Positions 33,794 to 39,325 of a stretch of 39,325 bases of DNA are shown here, in pieces. How positions within the stretch are numbered: the stretch's first letter is position 1; each line of letters starts with the position of its first letter. Position numbers and translations under genes: made by a program. The notes beneath the pieces are model-generated. The model was not told the origin of the DNA. It worked only from the letters and a program-made list of their open reading frames with translations, and ran no database searches. Source of the stretch: Candidatus Paceibacter sp. (GTDB taxonomy: Bacteria > Patescibacteriota > Patescibacteriia > Magasanikbacterales > UBA922); NCBI GenBank assembly GCA_020725175.1, contig DYFM01000012.1, positions 1-39,325 on the forward strand, given 5' to 3'.

Positions 33794-33833
33794 GTAATTT
33801 TAAAAAGTATATACAACGCTGTTAATTCTTACA
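33554..33833. mobile_element. 280-bp MITE-like element with 24-bp inverted ends and a 42-bp perfect palindrome
   Basis: The ends (33554-33577 and 33810-33833) are perfect 24-bp inverted repeats starting TGTAAGAATTAACAGCG. The centre (33673-33714) is a perfect 42-bp palindrome around TTTTTGGCCTCGCGAGGCC. No transposase is encoded. I see no clear target-site duplication right outside the ends, so mobility is inferred from structure only. Confidence 0.65.
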
Positions 33834-33852
33834 GATAAGATCAAAAATAATT

Positions 33853-34698
33853 TTATTCACTAGTTTCGGTTGCTTTTTTTTGGAAAATAAGCAGATTTGT
33901 TCCCAAAGTCTTCTTTTTTGGAAGTTTTTTGAGTTGATACTTTTTTTCATTGATTGTATATGATAGGAATGGTAAGTTTTTAGCTTCTTCACCTGCTTGA
34001 TCTGCGGCTGTTTCTAGTAGTTTGGTATAGGTTTCAAAAATACCTGCTGGTGCTTCCTCTGGATAGAGTTCATCTATAATTGTTTTTGCATCGCTATAGC
34101 TCATCTCAAATCTTTCCGGAGTACTGTTTTGCCAGCTTTCATCATCTGACACCGGTGTAAAATAATCAGCAAGACTTTCATTATCGAGTTGGTATGTTTC
34201 TTGTTGATCTTTTCTTACTACCCCGAGAAGGATAAACTTTGGATTAGAATAAATTCTCTCAGCGACACCATGATATTTTGTGCAAGCAACAAATCCATTC
34301 TCCGCCAGTGCCTGGAGTGGGGTATCAATAGGAACTCCATCCCCGGGATTTGAGAGAAGAAGAAAATCTATTGGTTTTTCTGGTGCCCAAGAAGTAGCGG
34401 ACTCTTCGTGTATATCACGGCTATCATCAGTCATGGTTGTTACGCAGGATGCATTATTGTCGGCATAAATAATTTGAGAATTTGGAAAAGCTATTTCCGG
34501 ACTGATGTCTGTTCCACAAAATGGATAGTAGACAATATGTGGGTTGATATTGAGGAGATGTCCTCCTTCTTGAAGGAAGGTTACGAGTTCTGGATTGGAG
34601 CGAGGCTTTTCGACTTGCTCGGGTTGTTCGGGACTGGTTGGTACTACTCCTCGAAGTTTGTCCATGAGTGAAGGGGGACTGCCAGGAGGTTTTGCCAT
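33853..34698 (-). CDS. protein of unknown function with Rossmann/methyltransferase-like middle
   Basis: A 281-residue cytoplasmic protein. After a Pro-rich N-terminus, the segment IVYYPFCGTDISPEIAFPNSQIIYADNN, then IDFLLLSNPGDGVP and LAENGFVACTKYHG, follows the strand order of a class I methyltransferase fold. A canonical Gly-rich SAM motif is not evident. A basic C-terminal part (INEKKYQLKKLPKKKTLG) follows. Function unknown; the fold call is tentative. The gene is AT-leaning like the backbone. Confidence 0.65.
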   Translation of the reverse strand: MAKPPGSPPSLMDKLRGVVPTSPEQPEQVEKPRSNPELVTFLQEGGHLLNINPHIVYYPFCGTDISPEIAFPNSQIIYADNNASCVTTMTDDSRDIHEESATSWAPEKPIDFLLLSNPGDGVPIDTPLQALAENGFVACTKYHGVAERIYSNPKFILLGVVRKDQQETYQLDNESLADYFTPVSDDESWQNSTPERFEMSYSDAKTIIDELYPEEAPAGIFETYTKLLETAADQAGEEAKNLPFLSYTINEKKYQLKKLPKKKTLGTNLLIFQKKATETSE

Positions 34699-34983
34699 AT
34701 GAAAGAATAGTTAGATAAAAAAGAAATTTTCACTGTTGATTATTATGTATAGGCGTATCTATAAAATAGCACATTTTTATATTAAAACAAAGTGTATTGC
34801 TGGTGAGTATGCGGTTTATTTATAAGGAAAATCGGTTATATGATAGCTTTTAATATGTTTTTTCATAGTATTTCAGTGGTAAGTGATTCACATGTATATG
34901 TTGCTAGAAATAGATAAAAATTGTATCAGATAAACTATATATTCCTAAAAGAATTGCTATCTTTGAGGGGGTATTTAATAACC
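34699..34983. other. AT-rich intergenic region without a gene
   Basis: Very AT-rich sequence between divergent genes. I see no ORF, RNA or strong repeat; it presumably holds the start region of the minus-strand gene at 34698. Confidence 0.6.
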
Positions 34984-35012
34984 TTGACAAAGGAATAAAT
35001 ATATGGTATACT
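34984..35012 (+). promoter_or_regulatory. strong promoter for the epimerase gene
   Basis: TTGACA, 17-bp spacer, TATACT. It gives a leader of about 80 nt. Confidence 0.85.
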
Positions 35013-35024
35013 TCTTGGTATTTT

Positions 35025-35086
35025 TCTCATTGTGAGAGGGTTTTGTGTGTCGCATGTGGACAACTTCTCACATAATAATTTGAGAA
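35025..35086 (+). promoter_or_regulatory. epimerase leader with mutually exclusive hairpins
   Basis: Segments 1 TCTCA (35025), 2 TGTGAGA (35031), 3 TCTCACA (35066) and 4 TGAGAA (35081) can pair as 1:2 plus 3:4, or as 2:3 (7 bp). The stems are short. Confidence 0.35.
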
Positions 35087-35100
35087 ATAATCGCTCAATT

Positions 35101-36087
35101 ATGCAATATGTCGTCACCGGCGGGGCGGGGTTTATCGGGGCCAATCTGGTCAAACAACTCCTCCAAGACGGACACAATGTAACAGTACTCGACAACTACG
35201 CGGCCGGAAAGTTTGCCAATCGGCACCATGCCGGTGCTACGTATATCGAAGGTGATATTCGTGATCGAGAGTTGGTGCGCTCAGTACTTGAAGGTGCCGA
35301 TGGAGTATTTCATCTGGCAGCTTTACCTCGCGTGAGTTATTCAGTTGAGCATCCGGAAGAAACCCATGATGTCAATGTCAATGGGACACTTATCGTGCTG
35401 ACGGCCGCGAAAGAAGCCAAGGTAAAGCGGGTGGTCTTTTCGTCTTCGGGAGCAACCTATGGTGAAAGTACTGTGCCGACATTGACGGAAGAAGCAGCAA
35501 AACACCCAACTACTCCATATGGAGTGCATAAACTCATGGGAGAGCAGTACTGTGAATTATTTGCCCGGCTGTATGATCTTGAGACAGTGAGTTTGGTGTA
35601 TTCCAATGTTTATGGACCGTACTTTGACCCTCAAGGAGCATACGCGTTGGTGGTAGGAAAGTTTATTGATCAGCGACAACAGGGTTTGCCATTGCCAATT
35701 TGTGGTGATGGGGAATATTACCGCGATTATATTCATGTAGATGATGTGGTTCGTGCCAATATTATGGCCATGAATTCGACGCTCGTAGGTGATGGAGAGG
35801 TCATCAATATCGCAACCGGTGAAGCAACGTCAGTCAATCAATTGGCGGCAATTGTGGGTGGAGAGACGCTGACAGTGCCACCTCGCCCCGGAGATCTCCG
35901 TCGAACAGTTTTGAGTAGTGAAAAAGCCACGTCGCTTCTTGGCTGGAAACCCTCGGTTTACTTGCCGGATGGTGTACTCAATTTGATGAAACAGATGGGA
36001 GTGTCGACAGAAGCACTGGTACGAAAAAAGAAAAAACGCTCGCCCTTTTGGTCGCCGCTGTTCTCTGCGGTTTCAGTGAAACAATAA
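35101..36087 (+). CDS. NAD-dependent epimerase/dehydratase (UDP-hexose epimerase-like)
   Basis: I chose ATG 35101 because the dinucleotide motif TGGAGFIGANLV then sits at the N-terminus, as in this family, and the upstream frame is leader RNA. The 328-residue product has the extended SDR hallmarks: TGGAGFIG, FHLAALPRVSYS, the catalytic YGVHK (Tyr-x3-Lys), and RDYIHVDDVVRAN. It resembles GalE/WbpP-type epimerases that act on nucleotide sugars for surface polysaccharide; the exact sugar is not predictable. A basic tail (RKKKKRSPFW) ends it. Confidence 0.9.
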   Translation: MQYVVTGGAGFIGANLVKQLLQDGHNVTVLDNYAAGKFANRHHAGATYIEGDIRDRELVRSVLEGADGVFHLAALPRVSYSVEHPEETHDVNVNGTLIVLTAAKEAKVKRVVFSSSGATYGESTVPTLTEEAAKHPTTPYGVHKLMGEQYCELFARLYDLETVSLVYSNVYGPYFDPQGAYALVVGKFIDQRQQGLPLPICGDGEYYRDYIHVDDVVRANIMAMNSTLVGDGEVINIATGEATSVNQLAAIVGGETLTVPPRPGDLRRTVLSSEKATSLLGWKPSVYLPDGVLNLMKQMGVSTEALVRKKKKRSPFWSPLFSAVSVKQ

Positions 36088-36090
36088 TCA

Positions 36091-36120
36091 AACACACTGC
36101 GATTTGGCAGTGTGTTTTTT
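36091..36120 (+). terminator. terminator after the epimerase gene
   Basis: AACACACTGC, 6-nt loop, GCAGTGTGTT plus a long T run. Confidence 0.95.
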
Positions 36121-36148
36121 TTGTTGATTACAATCACAGTACAGTATA

Positions 36149-36177
36149 TTGACAAAAAGTAAAAAATGTGCTAAAAT
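36149..36177 (+). promoter_or_regulatory. strong promoter of GC-rich block 2
   Basis: TTGACA, 17-bp spacer, TAAAAT. It lies in AT-rich DNA and ends about 73 bp before the preferred ATG 36250. Confidence 0.85.
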
Positions 36178-36208
36178 ATGTAGTCATTTGTCAGCTTTTT
36201 TGTATAAG

Positions 36209-36260
36209 TTGTGGCTCATATTGTTTTCTTTTATGTAAAAGAAAACAATATGGCCCACAA
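36209..36260. repeat. 25-bp inverted repeat covering the start codon of block 2
   Basis: The arms 36209-36233 and 36236-36260 match at 23 of 25 positions (core ATTGTTTTCTTTTA / TAAAAGAAAACAAT) with a 2-base centre. The preferred ATG 36250 lies in the right arm, so the RNA hairpin would hide the start. The left arm has a mirror in-frame GTG at 36211. A second hairpin CCCCGCC / GGCGGGG follows within the next ten codons. Confidence 0.85.
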
Positions 36261-37305
36261 GCCATTCCCCGCCGCAGGGCGGGGGACCACTGTTTTTACG
36301 GTGGTCCTGATCCTCGCCATTGTGGCGGGGATCCTTTGCCCGGCCACGGTGGCTGGGCAAGAAACTTCCGCAGGGCTGACCCAGCCTGCGGCGGCTGAGG
36401 TGGTCAATCAGACCCCTCAGCCGAAATTCATCGGCGCCTGCCCCACCCAGGGCGGCGGCGTCGAGTGGATCTGGGTTGGCCGGCGGGGGAGCGTCCCTCC
36501 CGCCGGTCAGTTCCAGTGCCCCGAGGGGACCATCCCCGGGGTAGTTGGAACCGCCGATGCCCACCCGGAGGGTCGTGGTGGGCAGGACGATCTTGACGGC
36601 GCGCGGGCCAGCGCCGTCGCCCCGACCAACTGGGATGGTCGGTGGTGCGGGGTCTCTGCCACGGCAGTAGACTCCGCTGGTCCGGGGTCGGCAGCGATTG
36701 CCTGCATCGCTGCCCCCCCCTCCCCTAAGTCGCTGAAAGGCGACAAGGGGGAGAAAGGCGAACCAGGAGAGCCTGGTCGCGACGGGATCGACGGTGAGAG
36801 CATCGTCGGTCCCGCAGGTCCGCCCGGGGCGAGCATGGTGCTCGCCCCCTTCACCGGCGCGGCGGCCGGTGGAGACGCTGACGGCCGACTCTTCGTTTCG
36901 GCGAAGATCGGTCTCGAACTCCGTCTGGAGCAGTTCGTGCTCGAGGCGGAGGTCAGCGGGGCACACGCCCCCGAGGGATCCCTGGACCGTCGCTGGTCCG
37001 GGGAGGTGACGGCGCGCATCGGTGGCGCCGTTCACCGGTCACTCGACCTCCTGGCCGTTGGGAAATTCGGCCAGGAGTCGTTTGACCCCCTCGGGGGGTG
37101 GATGCGGCGCAGCTGGGGAGCTGGCGCCGCGGTGGACTTCCGTCCACTGGCGCTCGTCTCGGAGCGTTGGTGGGCGGAGGTGTTGGAGGTTCACCTCCAG
37201 GCGGTCGGCGGCCAGGAATGGCAGCCAGGAGACCTCCTGGAGGACGCCCGCCCCACCTTCGGGTGGGAAGCGGGTGTGAACCTCCGTTTCCCGATCGGCC
37301 TGTAA
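36250..37305 (+). CDS. GC-rich block 2: secreted collagen-like protein, paralogue of 32328
   Basis: From ATG 36250 (MAHKPFPAAGRG) the product has 351 residues; the track start GTG 36211 lies in the inverted repeat. It has a signal peptide (VFTVVLILAIVAGILCPATVAG) and the same Cys/Trp module as the block 1 protein (KFIGACPTQ ... CPEGTIPGVVGTAD ... WDGRWCG). A collagen-like segment follows (GDKGEKGEPGEPGRDG, then GPAGPPG), and a beta-rich C-terminal domain ends VNLRFPIGL. It differs in collagen type (Lys/Glu/Asp-rich rather than Pro-rich). The gene is very GC-rich, bounded by AT-rich control DNA on the left and hairpins on the right. Confidence 0.8.
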   Translation: MAHKPFPAAGRGTTVFTVVLILAIVAGILCPATVAGQETSAGLTQPAAAEVVNQTPQPKFIGACPTQGGGVEWIWVGRRGSVPPAGQFQCPEGTIPGVVGTADAHPEGRGGQDDLDGARASAVAPTNWDGRWCGVSATAVDSAGPGSAAIACIAAPPSPKSLKGDKGEKGEPGEPGRDGIDGESIVGPAGPPGASMVLAPFTGAAAGGDADGRLFVSAKIGLELRLEQFVLEAEVSGAHAPEGSLDRRWSGEVTARIGGAVHRSLDLLAVGKFGQESFDPLGGWMRRSWGAGAAVDFRPLALVSERWWAEVLEVHLQAVGGQEWQPGDLLEDARPTFGWEAGVNLRFPIGL

Positions 37306-37356
37306 AAGGGTCGGCCGGGACACCTGAGGGAGCTTGTCTGCCCCTCTATCCAAAAA

Positions 37357-37544
37357 CCCCGCCATTCGAGAATGGCGGGGACAGACAGCTACGGGCCTTC
37401 TCTCCTTCGGCCCTCAGCACCAGCTGAAAATGAAGGGGACGGCGCGCGTCTAGCCGTAAGGACGCAAAAATGGGCCCCGACGAAGGTCGTCGGGGTAGGG
37501 GGAGCTGGGTGAGGCGGCGGTGATCAGACTCGATCAGCCGCCTC
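37357..37544 (+). other. GC-rich structured RNA region after block 2
   Basis: At least four stems: CCCCGCCATT / AATGGCGGGG (37357-37380, tetraloop CGAG), GGGCC / GGCCC (37393-37413), CCCCGACG / CGTCGGGG (37475-37495), and GAGGCGGC / GCCGCCTC with inner TGATC / GATCA (37511-37544). CCAGCT and AGCTGG can pair over a longer range. With no convincing ORF in the 300 bp after the stop, this looks like a structured 3' UTR or non-coding RNA; I recognise no known family. Confidence 0.5.
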
Positions 37545-37611
37545 GCCCCCAACACAGTCTTCCGATGCAGGTTTGTATAGGGAGAGTGGGTTGGTGGGAT
37601 GAGTAAAAAAA

Positions 37612-37644
37612 TAAAAAACTTCATCAATATGATGAAGTTTTTTA
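37612..37644. terminator. bidirectional terminator closing block 2
   Basis: TAAAAAACTTCATCA, 3-nt loop, TGATGAAGTTTTTTA: a 15-bp perfect stem with T runs on both strands, serving block 2 and the minus-strand gene ending at 37667. Confidence 0.95.
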
Positions 37645-37666
37645 TTTCCTTTGTGAATATCAGGGA

Positions 37667-39097
37667 TTACTTTTTTCTTTTCCCTCCCTTTTTTTGTCTA
37701 GACTGGGGATTAGTAGTTTTCCCTTTTTCTCTGCCCTTTTCTCTGCCCTTTTTTTCTTTCGTTGTTTCCAATCTTCCGCCGTACCTTCTTGCTGCTTGTG
37801 AAGGAGATTCATCGCCCACTAAGGCATGAACGGGTTTTTTGGTTGTACTTCTCATGAGATATCGTACCGGGTATTGCCTGCCACCACTCCCTTTTTCTGC
37901 TAATGTGTCTACATAGAAGACTGGACATAATTCTCCTTCTATCCAGCTGAGATGACTTCCTTTACCTCGTCCAAACCGCCATAAATCTTTGTTTTCTGGA
38001 TCTTTTTTGTTTGGTTCGTACTTGAGTATTTTTCCGGCGAGACCAAGAAGAATAAGTGGTTTATTTTCTTGTAGCAAAGACTGTAATTCCTTAATGATTT
38101 CTTCTAACACTGTTTTTTTGGTTTGCGATAGCTCTCGACAAGATTTTTTTAATGGTTCGTTAGAAGAAGTTTTTCCTTGCTCAATATTATTCATGAGGTC
38201 TCGGATGTTACCTTGTAAACGTTCGACAGCCGAAACAAATTCTTTCAAGTCGGTAGCGAGTTGATAGGTCTCAGTAAACTCTTTTTTTGTAGCGGCTGTC
38301 TTCCGGTCTGGAACTGCCCAGAATTTTTTCCCATATTCAACTTGTTGTTGTTCTTGAGGAGAATCGGTAGGAAAAGTACGTAATACTGCTTGGAGGGATG
38401 CCATGTTTTTTGATTGCAGTCGTGAATTGACTCTCTCCTGAATACCTTTTGCTTCCTCCTGAAGTACCAAAAAAGTTTCTTGACGCAATTCTTCCAGTTG
38501 TCGTACCGCATCAGCATATTCTTTAGACTTGATTTTACTTTCCAGTGATCCGGCTGCGTCTCTAGCTTCTTTTAATGTTCGTACCCAATTGATGCTTTCT
38601 TCAGAAGAGATACTTACTGTCTCGATATCACTACGAAGTTGTGCTGATAGCCAGTTCATCTCCGTGTCGGTGGTATCTGCTAGTGCAAGATTTGATACTT
38701 CGTCTAAAATTACTTTGATTTGAAGTAGTTGGGCTCGTAGATCGATAGCTCGTATCAGAAGTGATTGGATTTTTTTTCTATCTACTTTTTCGTTTGGTTC
38801 TAAACTTTCAAATAATTGCGCGCTTGTCTCCTCTTCTACTCCCTCACTTTCGTCATTAGTTTCATTGTCAGCAGCTTGTACAAGAGTAAAATTTCTCTCC
38901 AATTCTTCTGCGAGAGTATTGCGTTGGTCAAGCAATCTACCTAGGTCTGGAAGTTTAAATTCCTTTTGAATATCAGCAAAGGTGAGTGGTTGGTTGCGTT
39001 CTATAGCTTGTTGACGAAGCTCCTCAATTCCTTGTAGACGTTCTAGTTGTTTATGTTCGATTGTGTGTTGTTTTTCTGAAGTGGGTTGGGGTAACAT
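37667..39097 (-). CDS. coiled-coil protein with basic repeat tail, function unknown
   Basis: A 476-residue cytoplasmic protein. Residues 1 to about 350 are mostly charged helix with coiled-coil character (EHKQLERLQGIEELRQQ; KEFVSAVERLQGNIRDLMNNIE). A shorter globular segment follows (FGRGKGSHLSWIEGELCPVFYVD). The tail contains three repeats of KGRE/KGK type (EKKGREKGREKGK) and ends KKGGKRKK, which suggests nucleic-acid or acidic-surface binding. I recognise no family. Codon use is like the AT-leaning backbone. It separates block 2 from the start of a third GC-rich block. Confidence 0.7.
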   Translation of the reverse strand: MLPQPTSEKQHTIEHKQLERLQGIEELRQQAIERNQPLTFADIQKEFKLPDLGRLLDQRNTLAEELERNFTLVQAADNETNDESEGVEEETSAQLFESLEPNEKVDRKKIQSLLIRAIDLRAQLLQIKVILDEVSNLALADTTDTEMNWLSAQLRSDIETVSISSEESINWVRTLKEARDAAGSLESKIKSKEYADAVRQLEELRQETFLVLQEEAKGIQERVNSRLQSKNMASLQAVLRTFPTDSPQEQQQVEYGKKFWAVPDRKTAATKKEFTETYQLATDLKEFVSAVERLQGNIRDLMNNIEQGKTSSNEPLKKSCRELSQTKKTVLEEIIKELQSLLQENKPLILLGLAGKILKYEPNKKDPENKDLWRFGRGKGSHLSWIEGELCPVFYVDTLAEKGSGGRQYPVRYLMRSTTKKPVHALVGDESPSQAARRYGGRLETTKEKKGREKGREKGKTTNPQSRQKKGGKRKK

Positions 39098-39163
39098 ATT
39101 AATTAGGTAAAATTGTTATGATGAATAATGATAAGCTTATATGATAATAACAATATCATTCCC

Positions 39164-39192
39164 TTGACAGAAAGTCAATACTATGCTATACT
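39164..39192 (+). promoter_or_regulatory. strong promoter of a third GC-rich block
   Basis: TTGACA, 17-bp spacer, TATACT, in AT-rich DNA, in the same arrangement as the block 2 promoter. Confidence 0.85.
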
Positions 39193-39237
39193 ATGTTGTT
39201 TTACGGTTAATGATTCGTTCTTGTACAATTTATTTTT

Positions 39238-39302
39238 CGCTTGCACATCATTTTTTCTTTAGGTTTTTTGCCTTAACATAGGGAAAAAATGATGCGCGAG
39301 CG
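39238..39302. repeat. 20-bp inverted repeat covering the start codon of the third block
   Basis: CGCTTGCACATCATTTTTTC (39238-39257) and GAAAAAATGATGCGCGAGCG (39283-39302) are complementary at 18 of 20 positions, with a 25-nt loop. Both candidate ATGs (39289, 39292) lie in the right arm, as in block 2. Confidence 0.8.
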
Positions 39303-39325
39303 TCTATCCCGCCGTGAGGCGGGGG
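39289..39325 (+). CDS. start of a possible third GC-rich ORF (3' truncated by the window)
   Basis: Only MMRERLSRREAG is visible. The sequence switches to GC-rich after the ATG and has a CCCGCC / GGCGGG hairpin at codons 7-12, as in the first codons of the other blocks. Whether it encodes another collagen-like protein cannot be seen. Confidence 0.35.
   Translation, partial: MMRERLSRREAG

Noticed and set aside
36184-37035. 283-residue minus-strand ORF in GC-rich block 2
   Set aside because: Shadow of the collagen-like gene. It is a low-complexity Gly/Arg/Pro product whose C-terminal end runs back through the inverted repeat and promoter region.
37667-37760. possible frameshift in the low-complexity KGRE tail
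   Set aside because: The repeat of TTTCTCTGCCCTT-like words encodes a regular EKGREKGREKGK tail in frame and ends at a clean stop, so it looks real.

Overview
The window looks like part of a Candidate Phyla Radiation (Patescibacteria, probably Parcubacteria-like) genome. This is an inference from several signs: an AT-leaning coding backbone, very few Shine-Dalgarno sites, tRNA and tmRNA genes without an encoded CCA, many small secreted or membrane proteins of unknown function, and a compact housekeeping set (ybeY, dgkA, ftsA, ftsZ, nrdR, pyk, a PEP synthase, infC-rpmI-rplT, smpB-ssrA). TGA is used as a stop (the pyk-like gene ends EVK-TGA), so this is the standard code and not the Gracilibacteria/SR1 code.

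Layout. 1-6.6 kb: two surface proteins with calcium-binding DxDxDG repeats, then ybeY, dgkA, ftsA, ftsZ and nrdR. 6.8-15.5 kb: an HtrA-type protease, pyruvate kinase, a secreted unknown, a PEP synthase whose frame continues into a membrane segment plus an exported domain, and a YibE/F membrane protein. 15.6-20.7 kb: an ECF sigma factor, a possible anti-sigma protein, a LysM protein with six LGELIVL repeats, a TraB/ChaN-like protein, a lipoprotein and a patatin phospholipase. 20.8-23.6 kb (minus strand): tRNA-Asp, a 38-residue basic microprotein, rplT, rpmI, infC, tmRNA and smpB. 23.7-31.6 kb: an AI-2E-type permease, membrane unknowns, an HtrA-like pseudoprotease with a PDZ domain, a Wzz-like protein and a 1061-residue unknown. 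31.6-39.3 kb: an accessory region in which AT-rich genes alternate with sharply bounded GC-rich blocks.

The most unusual content is that last region. Two GC-rich blocks (about 31.7-33.5 kb and 36.25-37.6 kb) encode related secreted proteins: signal peptide, a shared Cys/Trp module, a collagen-like Gly-X-Y stretch, then a beta-rich C-terminal domain. A third GC-rich block seems to begin at the right edge. Each has an AT-rich sigma-70-type promoter in front and a small hairpin in the first codons. The second and third also have a long inverted repeat over the start codon, and the two complete blocks are followed by a run of GC-rich hairpins. Beside the first block is a 280-bp element with 24-bp inverted ends and a perfect 42-bp central palindrome.

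A second theme is a family of intergenic elements (about 4.4, 6.6, 23.0 and 26.2 kb). Each consists of degenerate tandem micro-repeats of about 8 nt followed by an inverted arm. Two of them share the same 35-bp unit although they lie 16 kb apart.

No database search or folding program was run. Gene names rest on recognised motifs, and function is left open where no family was recognised.
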